Assembly: GCA_001898185.1 (NCBI GenBank)
Contig: MKTI01000009.1
Coordinates: forward strand, 434,001 to 498,000
Direction of reading: 5' to 3'
DNA length: 64,000 bases
Origin: Cellulomonas sp. 73-145
Lineage (GTDB): Bacteria; Actinomycetota; Actinomycetes; Actinomycetales; Cellulomonadaceae
Shown here one piece after another: positions 35,771 to 45,053 of this stretch (its first letter is position 1; each line of letters opens with the position of its first letter). The notes under the pieces were generated by a model. It worked only from the letters and a program-made list of their open reading frames with translations. It was not told the origin of the DNA and did not search any database. A program made the translations under genes and the position numbers.

Positions 35771-37582
35771 TCAGCCGTGCACGGGGCCCTCGTACAGGGC
35801 GTCGACCTCGTGCGCGAAGTCCTTGAGGACCTCAGCGCGTCGCACGCTGAGCTTCGGGGTCAGGTAGCCGTTCGCGATGGTGAGGTCGCCCTCGAGGATG
35901 CGGTACTTGCGGATCGACTCCGCGCGCGACACCGCCTGGTTGGTCCGCGCGACGGCCTTGTCCAGCGAGGCCAGCACGTCGGGATCCTTGGCTGCGTCCT
36001 GCAGGGACATCGCCGGCTTCCCGTGCGCGGCGAGCCACCCCGGGACCCCTTCGGCGTCGAGCGTGATGAGGGCTCCGATGAACGGTCGCTGGTCGCCGAC
36101 CACCACCACCTGGCTGACCAACGGGTGCCCGCGCAGCCTGTCCTCCAGCACCGCGGGGGCCACGTTCTTGCCGCCGGCGGTGACGATGATCTCCTTCTTC
36201 CGGCCCGTGATCCGCAGGTAGCCCTCGTCGTCGAGGGCCCCGAGGTCACCGGTGCGGAACCAGCCGTCGACCAGCGCCGCGGCCGTCGCCTCGGGGTTGT
36301 TGTGGTACCCGCGGAAGACACCGATGCCGCGGACCTCCACCTCGCCGTCGGCCGCGATCCGCACCGACGTGCCGGGCAGGGCGGGCCCCACGGTGCCGAT
36401 CTTCGACCGGTCCGGCAGGTTCACGGTCGCCGGTGCGGTGGTCTCGGTCAGCCCGTACCCCTCGAGCACGTGCAGGCCGGTGCCACGGAAGAAGTGCCCC
36501 AGCCGCTCACCGAGCGGTGCGCCGCCGGAGATCGCCCAGCGCGCCTGGCCGCCGAGCGCCGCCCGGATCCGCCGCAGCACCAGGACGTCGGCCACGAGGT
36601 GCTGGAGCTGCAACCACCGGCTCGGCCCGCCCGGGGTGTCGAGCGCCCGGGAGTAGACGATCGCCGTCTTCGCGGCGCGCTGGAAGATCTCGCCCTTGCC
36701 GCCGGTCGCCGCCTTCTGCTCCGCCGAGTTGTAGACCTTCTCGAACACTCGCGGCACCGACAGCACGAAGGTGGGCCGGAACGCCTCGAGGTCGGGCAGC
36801 AGCGTCTTGGTGTCGGCCGTGTGCCCGAGCGTGGCTCCCGCCGCGACCGTGAGCACGTGCACGAACCGCGCGAACACGTGCGCGAGCGGCATGAAGAGCA
36901 GGGTCCGTGAACCGTCTCCCTGCACCACCACGTTCAGCTTCTCGACGGCGTTGACCGTGAGCTCGTAGAAGTTGCCGTGCGTCAGTTCCGCACCCTTGGG
37001 TCGGCCGGTGGTTCCCGACGTGTAGATGATCGTGGCCAGGTCGTCCAGGTGAGCGAGGTGGCGGCGCTGCTCGACCTCCTCGACCGGCACCTGGGCGCCC
37101 TCGCGCACCAGCGCGGCCATCGCGTCGTGGTCGATCACCAGCACGTCGCGCAGCTGCGGCACCTCGGCGCGGACCTGGTCGACCAGCTCGGCGTGGGCGG
37201 CGGTCTCCACCACGAGGAGCGAGACGGAGGAGTCGGAGAGGATCCAGTGCACCTGCTCGGCCGAGGACGTCTCGTAGACCGGCACGGTCACGGCGCCCGC
37301 CCGCCAGATCGCCCAGTCGAGGAGCGACCACTCGTAGCGGGTGCGGGACATGATGCCGACCCGGTCGCCCGGTTCGACGCCACGGGCGATGAGCCCGCGG
37401 GCGACGGCGGTGATCTCGGCGTCGAGCTGGAGGGCCGTCGTCGTGGCCCACGGACCGCCGTCCGGTGACCGCCGCTCCATCAGGACCCGGTCCGGTGTCG
37501 CCGCGACCCGCTCCGCGAAGAGGTCGTTCAGGTTCCGCGACCGATCGACCTCGACCACGAGCGGGGTGGAGGACTCGTCCAT
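35771..37582 (-). CDS. Long-chain fatty acid-CoA ligase (AMP-forming)
   Basis: 603 residues from the ATG at 37582. An adenylate-forming enzyme with the P-loop-like motif TIIYTSGTTGRPKGAELTHGN, the A4/A5 region YGLTETTA, GWFRTGDLG and the C-terminal catalytic-lysine region ITGRKKEIIVTAGGKNVAP. Activates fatty acids as acyl-CoA for lipid synthesis or degradation; fadD15 (Rv2187) is the positional counterpart in M. tuberculosis. Chain length cannot be told from sequence. Confidence 0.93.
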   Translation of the reverse strand: MDESSTPLVVEVDRSRNLNDLFAERVAATPDRVLMERRSPDGGPWATTTALQLDAEITAVARGLIARGVEPGDRVGIMSRTRYEWSLLDWAIWRAGAVTVPVYETSSAEQVHWILSDSSVSLLVVETAAHAELVDQVRAEVPQLRDVLVIDHDAMAALVREGAQVPVEEVEQRRHLAHLDDLATIIYTSGTTGRPKGAELTHGNFYELTVNAVEKLNVVVQGDGSRTLLFMPLAHVFARFVHVLTVAAGATLGHTADTKTLLPDLEAFRPTFVLSVPRVFEKVYNSAEQKAATGGKGEIFQRAAKTAIVYSRALDTPGGPSRWLQLQHLVADVLVLRRIRAALGGQARWAISGGAPLGERLGHFFRGTGLHVLEGYGLTETTAPATVNLPDRSKIGTVGPALPGTSVRIAADGEVEVRGIGVFRGYHNNPEATAAALVDGWFRTGDLGALDDEGYLRITGRKKEIIVTAGGKNVAPAVLEDRLRGHPLVSQVVVVGDQRPFIGALITLDAEGVPGWLAAHGKPAMSLQDAAKDPDVLASLDKAVARTNQAVSRAESIRKYRILEGDLTIANGYLTPKLSVRRAEVLKDFAHEVDALYEGPVHG

Positions 37583-37779
37583 GCTGACTCCAGTGGCAGA
37601 CGACGACGTGTATCGCGAGGATACGGGACGTTCGACCCCCTCTCTCGGGCAGACCTGGCACTTGCCGCGGGGGGCCGCACGTCGTCGACGGCAGGCTGCG
37701 GCTCGCCCCGCCTCGCGGGCGCTAGCGTGGGCCCGCGCATCGGGACGTCGGTGCGGACGGACGAGGGAACGGGCACCAC

Positions 37780-38730
37780 ATGCACGCCATCGGTGTGGAC
37801 ATCGGCGGGACCAAGATCGCTGCGGGCGTCGTCGACGACGACGGTCGGATCCTGGCGCAGACCCGGCGGGACACGGACCCGACCGATGCGGCCACCGTGG
37901 ACCGGGGTGTGGTGGACGTCTGCCGGGAGCTGATGGCCGACTACGAGGTGGGTGCGATCGGGCTCGCCGCCCCGGGGTTCATCGGCGCCGACCGTGCGAC
38001 GGTGGGCTTCACGCCCAACCTCCCCTGGCGTGACCACCCGCTGCGCGACTCGGTCGCGACCGCCCTGCGGACCGACGTACCGATCGTCGTCGAGAACGAC
38101 GCCAACGCTGCCGGCTGGGCCGAGTACCGGTTCGGGGTTGCCGACGGCGTCACCGACATGGTGACGCTCACGCTGGGAACCGGGCTCGGTGGCGCCATCG
38201 TCTCGGGCGGACGCCTGGTGCGCGGTCGCTGGGGTGTCGCCGCGGAGATCGGTCACCTCCGCGTGGTGCCCGACGGGCACGTGTGCGGGTGCGGGCAGCG
38301 CGGCTGCTGGGAGCAGTACGTGTCCGGCAGCGCCCTGGTGCGGGACGCCCAGGCGATCGCGCAGCAGCGCCCCGACCGCGCGGCCCGGCTGCTCGAGCTC
38401 GCGGGTGGGAAGTGGCGCAAGATCGCCGGCGTGCACGTCACGCAGGCCGCCGAGGAGGGCGACGAGCTGGCCATCGAGCTGCTCGCGGACATCGGCCGGT
38501 GGGTCGGGCAGGGCGCCGCCTCCGTCGCGGCGCTCCTGGACCCCGAGCTCTTCGTGGTCGGCGGTGGGCTGTCCGCGGCCGGGGATCTGGTGATGGCGCC
38601 GGCGCGCACCGCGTTCGTCGAGCACCTGTCAGCGCGTGGGTATCACCCGGAGGCGAGCTTCGCCATCGCCTCGATGGGCAACGAGGCCGGGATGGTGGGC
38701 GCGGCGGACCTGGCGCGCCTCGAGTCCTAG
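37780..38730 (+). CDS. ROK family glucokinase
   Basis: 316 residues. ATP/sugar-binding motifs include the start VDIGGTKIAAGVVDDDG, ENDANAAGWAEY, TLGTGLGGAIVSGG and the ROK zinc motif EIGHLRV...CGCGQRGCWEQY (His and three Cys). Phosphorylates glucose. A TAGCGT box at 37723 would give a leader of about 45 bases. It lies before an acyltransferase and a phosphofructokinase, as in Streptomyces (glkA near pfkA), so it likely serves glycolysis and glucose control. Confidence 0.94.
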   Translation: MHAIGVDIGGTKIAAGVVDDDGRILAQTRRDTDPTDAATVDRGVVDVCRELMADYEVGAIGLAAPGFIGADRATVGFTPNLPWRDHPLRDSVATALRTDVPIVVENDANAAGWAEYRFGVADGVTDMVTLTLGTGLGGAIVSGGRLVRGRWGVAAEIGHLRVVPDGHVCGCGQRGCWEQYVSGSALVRDAQAIAQQRPDRAARLLELAGGKWRKIAGVHVTQAAEEGDELAIELLADIGRWVGQGAASVAALLDPELFVVGGGLSAAGDLVMAPARTAFVEHLSARGYHPEASFAIASMGNEAGMVGAADLARLES

Positions 38731-38743
38731 CCGGCCGAGTCCC

Positions 38744-39268
38744 TCAGACGACGGCCCCGGAGTCGTCGTCCTCGTCGCGCCGGTGCGGCATCCGCCAGAC
38801 GAGGACGGCGAGGCCGGCGGCGAAGACCGCGGCCGCAACCGCGAGCAACCAGCCGGGCGCGTCGGGCCACGCGAGCACCAGGACGACGAAGAGCACCGGT
38901 ACGCCGATCGTTGCCGTCCACGCCAGGGTGAGCAGCGGGTCACCGCCCAGCACGGGTCCGGGGTCCGGCGGGACGAAGTGCTCGGCGGCGTCGACCGCCG
39001 CCTCGGCCGCGTCCTGCTGGGCGGTGCCGTCCCAGTCCCGCCCTGTCAGATCCGCGGGCCCGAGCGGGTCGTGACCGTCGGGCGTGCGGTGCTCCCGGGC
39101 CGCACCGGTCCCGCGGGTGTCCGCTCCCAGCGGGTCCCCGGGCGGGTCGGTGGGTGCGGCCGGCGCGTCGAGGTCGGCGAGCTCCGCGACGATCTGCGCC
39201 CAGCGTGCGTCGACGGCGGCCTGGTCCGGCTCGCCGGCGTCGGCGTCGTCGTCGGGACGCTGCGGCAT
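38744..39268 (-). CDS. Hypothetical membrane protein with an acidic N-terminal region
   Basis: 174 residues from the ATG at 39268, six bases after TAGAGT (leaderless). The first 105 residues are acidic, Asp/Pro/Ala-rich and probably unstructured, with one helix-like stretch (AAVDARWAQIVAELADLD). Two transmembrane helices follow at about 112-132 and 137-158, then a short charged tail. Convergent with the glucokinase gene. No known domain; membrane location is the only safe inference. Confidence 0.75.
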   Translation of the reverse strand: MPQRPDDDADAGEPDQAAVDARWAQIVAELADLDAPAAPTDPPGDPLGADTRGTGAAREHRTPDGHDPLGPADLTGRDWDGTAQQDAAEAAVDAAEHFVPPDPGPVLGGDPLLTLAWTATIGVPVLFVVLVLAWPDAPGWLLAVAAAVFAAGLAVLVWRMPHRRDEDDDSGAVV

Positions 39269-39367
39269 GGATGCACTCTAGAGTCGGACCCAGCAGTCGG
39301 CGTGGTGCCCCAGGGCATCGCGACAGGGACGTCGAGCTGCGCCGCTGCCCGGTCGAGGAGTTGAGCG

Positions 39368-40162
39368 TTGTTCTACTGGTTGATGAAGCGCATCTTCGTC
39401 GGACCTCTGCTGCGCCTGGTGTACCGGCCGTGGGTCCGCGGCGTGGAGAACGTGCCGACGGATGGTCCGGCCATCCTGGCGAGCAACCACCTGGCCGTCA
39501 TCGATTCGTTCTTCCTGCCGCTCGTCCTGTCGCGCGAGATCGTCTTCATCGGCAAGCAGGAGTACTTCACGGGTCGCGGCGTGAAGGGACGGCTGACCGC
39601 AGGCTTCATGCGCGGCGTCGGGACCATCCCGGTGGACCGTGGAGGCGGCAAGGCGGGGGAGGCGGCGCTGCGCACGGGACTGCGCCGACTGGGCGAAGGC
39701 GGGCTCTTCGGGATCTACCCCGAGGGCACGCGGAGCCCCGACGGCCGCCTCTACCGCGGGAAGACGGGTGTGGCCCGGCTGGCGCTGGAGTCCGGCGCTC
39801 CGGTGATCCCCGTCGCAATGGTCGGCACCAACATCGCCCAGCCGATCGGTCGCACCATCCCCAAGGTGATGCGGATCGGCATCGTGATCGGCGAGCCGCT
39901 CGACTTCAGCCGCTACCAGGGCATGGAGAACGACCGCTTCATCCTGCGCTCGGTCACCGACGAGATCATGTACGCCCTGATGAGCATCTCGGGCCAGGAG
40001 TACGTGGACGTCTACGCGGCGACCCAGAAGGCGCGGATCGCCACCGGACACCCGGCGGTGACGGGGGACGCGACGGACCACCTGCCGGCCGCTCCCGGCG
40101 GGCGTCCGGTGCCCGACGTCCAGGTACCGGTCGAGCCGCCGACCGCGGAGCCCGGTCAGTAG
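39368..40162 (+). CDS. 1-acyl-sn-glycerol-3-phosphate acyltransferase (PlsC family)
   Basis: 264 residues from a TTG at 39368, eight bases after a GAGGAG ribosome site; no better start is in frame. The acyltransferase HX4D box is SNHLAVIDS, then the glycerophosphate motif YPEGTRSPDG and a VPVAMVGT region. Makes phosphatidic acid from lysophosphatidate, or is a related lysophospholipid acyltransferase. A 50-residue low-complexity tail follows. Rv2182c is the positional match. Confidence 0.9.
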   Translation: MFYWLMKRIFVGPLLRLVYRPWVRGVENVPTDGPAILASNHLAVIDSFFLPLVLSREIVFIGKQEYFTGRGVKGRLTAGFMRGVGTIPVDRGGGKAGEAALRTGLRRLGEGGLFGIYPEGTRSPDGRLYRGKTGVARLALESGAPVIPVAMVGTNIAQPIGRTIPKVMRIGIVIGEPLDFSRYQGMENDRFILRSVTDEIMYALMSISGQEYVDVYAATQKARIATGHPAVTGDATDHLPAAPGGRPVPDVQVPVEPPTAEPGQ

Positions 40163-40237
40163 GATGGCCGGCGCGCCTGGCGCGTCCCCGTGCAGCCTGC
40201 TGCTGCAGACCCGTGCTCGATCGAGAGGTGTTCCCCC

Positions 40238-41461
40238 ATGTCGGTCCGTCGCGTCGCCCTCCTCACCGCAGGCGGCTTCGCCCCGTGCCTGTCCTCGGCC
40301 GTCGGCGGGCTGATCGAGCGCTACACGGAGATCGCCCCCGAGATCGAGATCATCGCCTACCAGCACGGCTACTACGGCCTGCTGCGCGGGGAGAAGATCG
40401 TGGTGGACGAGGAGGGCCGCAAGAAGGCCGGCATCCTGCACCGCTTCGGCGGCTCGCCCATCGGCAACTCCCGGGTCAAGCTGACCAACGCCAAGGACTG
40501 CGTCAAGCGCGGCCTGGTCAAGGAGGGTGAGAACCCGCTGCACGTGGCGGCCGAGCAGCTCAAGGCCGACGGGGTCGACGTGCTGCACACCATCGGCGGC
40601 GACGACACGAACACGACGGCCGCGGACCTGGCCGCCTACCTCGCCGAGAACGACTACCCGCTGACGGTCGTGGGGCTGCCCAAGACGATCGACAACGACG
40701 TCGTGCCGATCCGCCAGTCCCTGGGTGCCTGGACCGCCGCCGAGGAGGCGGCCGGCTTCGCGGCGAACATCATCGGCGAGCACCGCTCCGGTCCCCGGAT
40801 GCTGATCGTGCACGAGGTGATGGGCCGTCACTGCGGGTGGCTGACCGCCGCCGCCGCGTCCGAGTACCGCAAGTGGCTGGACCTGCAGGAGTGGGTGCCG
40901 AGCCTGGGCCTGACGCGCGAGCGCTGGGACATCCACGCCGTCTTCCTGCCCGAGCTGGCTCTCGACATCGACGCCGAGGCTGCCCGCCTCAAGGCGATCA
41001 TGGACACCCAGGGGAACGTCAACATCTTCCTGTCCGAGGGCGCGGGGATGAACGAGATCGTCGCCCAGAAGGAGGCCGCGGGCGAGGAGGTCGCGCGGGA
41101 CGCCTTCGGTCACGTCAAGCTCGACACGATCAACCCGGGCCAGTGGTTCGCCAAGCAGTTCGCCGCCAAGCTCGGCGCCGAGAAGGTGATGGTCCAGAAG
41201 TCGGGCTACTACTCGCGCGCCGCGGCCGCGAACGCCGAGGACCTGCGGCTCATCAAGTCGATGACGGACCTCGCGGTCGAGTGCGCCCTGCGCGGCGAGG
41301 CGGGCGTGATCGGTCACGACGAGGAGAACGGCGACCGTCTGCGCGCGATCGAGTTCCCGCGGATCGCCGGCGGCAAGGCGTTCGACGTCACGCAGCCCTG
41401 GTTCGGCCGGCTGCTGGCGGACATCGGCCAGCCGCTGGTCGCAGCGGGTTCCCACGCATGA
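40238..41461 (+). CDS. pfp: Phosphofructokinase, pyrophosphate-dependent type by motif
   Basis: 407 residues from the ATG at 40238. The active-site motifs read GGDDTNT (D123 where ATP enzymes have Gly) and PKTIDND (K149 where ATP enzymes have Gly). Both changes together mark the PPi-PFK class of the PFK-A superfamily. MGRHCGW and PGQW-type substrate contacts are present. Catalyses fructose-6-phosphate plus PPi to fructose-1,6-bisphosphate, reversibly. The stop overlaps the aroG start. Gene symbol is provisional. Confidence 0.88.
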   Translation: MSVRRVALLTAGGFAPCLSSAVGGLIERYTEIAPEIEIIAYQHGYYGLLRGEKIVVDEEGRKKAGILHRFGGSPIGNSRVKLTNAKDCVKRGLVKEGENPLHVAAEQLKADGVDVLHTIGGDDTNTTAADLAAYLAENDYPLTVVGLPKTIDNDVVPIRQSLGAWTAAEEAAGFAANIIGEHRSGPRMLIVHEVMGRHCGWLTAAAASEYRKWLDLQEWVPSLGLTRERWDIHAVFLPELALDIDAEAARLKAIMDTQGNVNIFLSEGAGMNEIVAQKEAAGEEVARDAFGHVKLDTINPGQWFAKQFAAKLGAEKVMVQKSGYYSRAAAANAEDLRLIKSMTDLAVECALRGEAGVIGHDEENGDRLRAIEFPRIAGGKAFDVTQPWFGRLLADIGQPLVAAGSHA

Positions 41462-42810
41462 GCGTGGAGCCGGACCCCGGAGTTCTGGAGGGTCTGGACG
41501 CCTGGGAGGGCCTCTCGGCTGAGCAGCAGCCCTCGTGGCCCGACGGCACGCGGCTGAGGCAGGTGCGCGAGAAGCTCGCGACCCTGCCGCCGCTCGTCTT
41601 CGCCGGTGAGGCCGATGCGCTGCGGGCCAAGCTCGCCGCGGCGGGCCGTGGCGAGGCGTTCCTGCTCCAGGGCGGGGACTGTGCCGAGATCTTCGCCGAG
41701 GCGACCGCGGACCGCATCCGCCACAAGATCATGACGGTCCTCCAGATGGCCGTCGTGCTCACGTACGGCGCCAGCCTGCCCGTCATCAAGATGGGCCGGA
41801 TGGCCGGTCAGTACGCCAAGCCGCGCAGCGCCGACACCGAGACTCGGGACGGCGTCACCTTGCCGGCGTTCCGTGGGGACATCGTCAACGGCTACGCGTT
41901 CACGCCAGCCGACCGCACCCCGGACCCGGACCGTCTGCTCGAGGCGTACCACACGTCGGCGTCCACCCTGAACCTCATCAGGGCGTTCACCACCGGTGGC
42001 TTCGCCTCGCTCTTGCGTGTGCACGAGTGGAACCGCGGCTTCACCGCCAACCCGGCGTACTCGCGCTACGAGGAGATCGCGGCCGAGATCGACCGGGCGA
42101 TCCGGTTCATGGCTGCCTGCGGTGCGGACTTCGACGCCCTGCGGGCCGTCGACTTCTACGCCAGCCACGAGGGTCTGCTGCTGGACTACGAGCGGCCCCT
42201 GACGCGGATCGACTCCCGCACCGGCCTGCCGTACGACTGCTCGGGCCACTTCCTGTGGATCGGGGAGCGCACCCGCAAGCTGGACGGTGCGCACATCGAC
42301 TACTTCTCCCGCGTGCAGAACCCGCTCGGCGTCAAGCTCGGCCCGACGACCACGGGTGACGAGGCACTGGCGCTGATGGACCGGCTGAACCCGAACGGCG
42401 AGCCGGGCCGCCTGACCTTCATCACACGGATGGGTGCGGGCCTGATCCGCGACCGGCTGCCCGCCCTGGTGGAGAAGGTGACGGCCGACGGTCGACCGAT
42501 CACGTGGGTCTGCGACCCGATGCACGGCAACGGCATCGTCTCCTCCTCGGGCTACAAGACGAGGCGGTTCGCGGACGTGATCGACGAGGTCGCCGGCTTC
42601 TTCGAGGTGCACCGGGCCCTCGGGACGGTCCCCGGAGGGCTGCACATCGAGCTGACCGGTGACGACGTCACCGAGGTGCTCGGTGGCACCGAGGAGATCG
42701 ACGAGGAGGGGCTGTCGCGGCGCTACGAGACTCGCGTCGACCCCCGGCTGAACCACCAGCAGTCGCTCGAGCTGGCGTTCCAGGTGGTGGAGCTCCTCCG
42801 CCGCTCCTGA
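41458..42810 (+). CDS. aroG: 3-deoxy-7-phosphoheptulonate synthase, class II
   Basis: 450 residues. Joins phosphoenolpyruvate and erythrose-4-phosphate, the first step of aromatic amino-acid synthesis. Class II (plant/mycobacterial AroG) motifs: GDCAEIF (metal Cys), KMGRMAGQYAKPRS, GDIVNGY, SHEGLLLDYE, NPLGVKLGPTT, WVCDPMHGN and GGLHIELTGDDVTECL-like HIELTGDDVTEV. ATGA overlap with the phosphofructokinase gene couples glycolytic flux and aromatic synthesis at the translational level. Rv2178c is the counterpart. Confidence 0.96.
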   Translation: MSVEPDPGVLEGLDAWEGLSAEQQPSWPDGTRLRQVREKLATLPPLVFAGEADALRAKLAAAGRGEAFLLQGGDCAEIFAEATADRIRHKIMTVLQMAVVLTYGASLPVIKMGRMAGQYAKPRSADTETRDGVTLPAFRGDIVNGYAFTPADRTPDPDRLLEAYHTSASTLNLIRAFTTGGFASLLRVHEWNRGFTANPAYSRYEEIAAEIDRAIRFMAACGADFDALRAVDFYASHEGLLLDYERPLTRIDSRTGLPYDCSGHFLWIGERTRKLDGAHIDYFSRVQNPLGVKLGPTTTGDEALALMDRLNPNGEPGRLTFITRMGAGLIRDRLPALVEKVTADGRPITWVCDPMHGNGIVSSSGYKTRRFADVIDEVAGFFEVHRALGTVPGGLHIELTGDDVTEVLGGTEEIDEEGLSRRYETRVDPRLNHQQSLELAFQVVELLRRS

Positions 42811-42821
42811 GGCGCCGCTCG

Positions 42822-42868
42822 TACGACGAGGCCCCGTTCCCCCTGGTGGGCAACGGGGCCTCGTCGTA
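42822..42868. terminator. Bidirectional hairpin between aroG and the PASTA kinase
   Basis: Perfect 17-base arms (42822-42838 and 42852-42868) starting TACGACGAGGCCCCGTT with a 13-base loop, between two converging genes. Likely terminates both. Confidence 0.8.
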
Positions 42869-42915
42869 GTGGGGGACCGTCGTCGTTGAGGGGGCCCGGT
42901 CCGGCAGCGGCTGGG

Positions 42916-44994
42916 TCAGACCACGGACAGCGTGATCGTGGAGCCGCGCGGGGCCGTCTTCCCGTTTCCGCCGGACGGTGTCTGGTCGTAGACGGTGTTC
43001 AACGGGTGCGCGCCCAACGGATACGTGACCGCCACGGTGAAACCCGCGTCCTGCAGGGTCTTCGTCGCCTTGTCGGCCTTCATCTGGATCACGTTGGGCA
43101 CCGGAAGCATCTCCTGGCCCTTGCTGACGGTGACCTGGACGGTGTCCCCGCGGTGTGCGGTGCTGCCCGCCTTCGGCGACTGGTCCATCACGGTGCCGGC
43201 CGGCACGGTGTCGCTGAACGCCTCGCTGGCGGCCACCTTCAGGCCGTCGGCGGCGAGCTGTGCGGTGGCCTGGTCGAGGGTCGCGCCGACGACGGTGGTC
43301 ACCGTCACCGGTGCCGGGCCCTTGGACAGGGACAGCGTCACCGTGGTGCCGCGCTTCACCTGGGTCTTCGGGTCCGCGGCGGCACCGTCCGGCAGGGTCG
43401 CCGACAGCACCGACCCGACCGCAGCGGTGTCGTGCCACTGCTCCGGTCCGTAGGCGACTGCGAGTCCGGCCGCCTTCAGGGCCTTCTCGGCATCCGCCTG
43501 CATGGCTCCGACGACGCCGTCGGGGATCGTGACCAGGTCGACGCCGCGCGAGACGGTGTAGGTGACGGTGCCGGCCTTGCGCACCGGCTGCCCGACCGCG
43601 GGGTTCGCCCTGAACACCTGGCCGGCGGGAGCGACGTCGTCGTAGGCCTCGGTCCGGACGCCGTGCAGACCGTGGCTGGCGAGGACGGCGAGCGCCTGCT
43701 GCTCCGACTGGGCGGTGATCGGCGGGACGGTCGTGTAGGCGCCGGGCCCCTGCTCGACGTACCACCAGCCGCCGTACGCGATGCCGCCGACCAGCAGCAC
43801 CGCGAGCAGGAGCGCCGGCCACCGGCGCCACCGTGACCGCCGTGGCGCGGCGACGTCCGTCGCAGCCGGCGACCCGCCGGACCCGCCGGCGGTCGGGCCG
43901 GGCGCCCCCGTCCCCAGCCCGATGGGCAGGGCGACGGTGCTGCCCGCACCGTTGACGGTGGCCAGGGTCGTGGTGACCTGCTCGTCGCGGCCGGCCGCGA
44001 CACCGAGGCGACCGCCGCCGTCGCCCTCGCTGCCGAGCCCGCCCAGTGCCGACGCCAGGTCCTCGTCGGAGCTCTCCGGCGCGTGCTGCGTCGGGACGAC
44101 GGGGGATACGTCCGCGTGCCGGCCCAGCACCACCGGGTCCAGCGCGGCGCGCGTGCGCCGCAGGAGCGCCAGGGCCGCACCCGCGTCGACGGGCCGGTCG
44201 GCCGGGTCTCGGGCCGTGAGCGCAGCGACGAGCTCGTCGACCTCGCTCGGCAGCCACGGCACCAGGTCGGACGGCGCCGGCACGTCGCTGTTCACGTGCT
44301 GGAACGCCACCTGGATCGGGGTCGCGCCGGTGAAGGGCTGGCGCCCGGTGAGCATCTCGTAAAGCAGGATGCCCGTGGCGTACACGTCCGTCCGGGCGTC
44401 GCTCGCGCCGCGGACGACGAGCTCGGGAGCGAGGTAGGCCACGGTTCCCAGCACCGTCCCCGTGGTGGTGGACGTCACCTCCGTGACCGCGCGGGCCAGA
44501 CCGAAGTCGGCGAGCTTGACGCGGTCGTCCTCGGCTGCCAGCAGCACGTTCTCCGGCTTGACGTCCCGGTGGACCAGGCCGTTCCGGTGCGCCGCGGTCA
44601 GGGCGTCGAGGACCGCCTCGCCGATCCGCAACGCCTCACCGACGGTCAGGGCACCCTGCTCCCCGATCCGGTGACGCAGGTTCACGCCCGTGACGAGCTC
44701 CATCGTCAGGTAGCTCGTCTCGCCGTCGACACCCTGGTCGAAGACGCTGACCAGGCCGGGATGCGCCAGCCGTGCCGCGGTGCGGGCCTCCCGCCGGAAC
44801 CGGGCGATGAAGTCCGCGCCGGACGCGCCGTCGGCCAGATGCGGATGCATCACCTTGAGCGCGACGTCGCGGTCCAGGCGGCGGTCGACCGCCACGTAGA
44901 CCGTCGCCATGCCACCGCGGGCGAGGCGGGAGACCACCTCGTACCGGCCGTCGACCAGGCGGCCGACGAGCGGATCGGTGACGGTGGCTCCCAC
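42916..44994 (-). CDS. pknL: Ser/Thr protein kinase with PASTA domains (PknL-like)
   Basis: 692 residues from a GTG at 44994. The cytoplasmic kinase domain (about 17-275) has RGGMATVYVA, ALKVMHP (Lys47), VHRDVKPENVLL and DFGLA, all intact. A linker leads to one transmembrane helix (about 393-413), then four extracellular PASTA repeats. Unlike M. tuberculosis PknL, which lacks PASTA repeats, this protein has them, so naming rests on position: Rv2175c and the polyprenyl synthase follow. Expected to sense cell-wall precursors. Confidence 0.9.
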   Translation of the reverse strand: MGATVTDPLVGRLVDGRYEVVSRLARGGMATVYVAVDRRLDRDVALKVMHPHLADGASGADFIARFRREARTAARLAHPGLVSVFDQGVDGETSYLTMELVTGVNLRHRIGEQGALTVGEALRIGEAVLDALTAAHRNGLVHRDVKPENVLLAAEDDRVKLADFGLARAVTEVTSTTTGTVLGTVAYLAPELVVRGASDARTDVYATGILLYEMLTGRQPFTGATPIQVAFQHVNSDVPAPSDLVPWLPSEVDELVAALTARDPADRPVDAGAALALLRRTRAALDPVVLGRHADVSPVVPTQHAPESSDEDLASALGGLGSEGDGGGRLGVAAGRDEQVTTTLATVNGAGSTVALPIGLGTGAPGPTAGGSGGSPAATDVAAPRRSRWRRWPALLLAVLLVGGIAYGGWWYVEQGPGAYTTVPPITAQSEQQALAVLASHGLHGVRTEAYDDVAPAGQVFRANPAVGQPVRKAGTVTYTVSRGVDLVTIPDGVVGAMQADAEKALKAAGLAVAYGPEQWHDTAAVGSVLSATLPDGAAADPKTQVKRGTTVTLSLSKGPAPVTVTTVVGATLDQATAQLAADGLKVAASEAFSDTVPAGTVMDQSPKAGSTAHRGDTVQVTVSKGQEMLPVPNVIQMKADKATKTLQDAGFTVAVTYPLGAHPLNTVYDQTPSGGNGKTAPRGSTITLSVV

Positions 44995-45053
44995 GGTGGC
45001 GAGTCTACGGGCGCGTTCCGCGGCCCCGGCGGAGGCGTGCAGCGCGGGCGCGG

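Noticed and set aside
38744-39268. Whether the acidic membrane protein could be a cell-division or SPFH partner
   Set aside because: No motif supports this; left as hypothetical.
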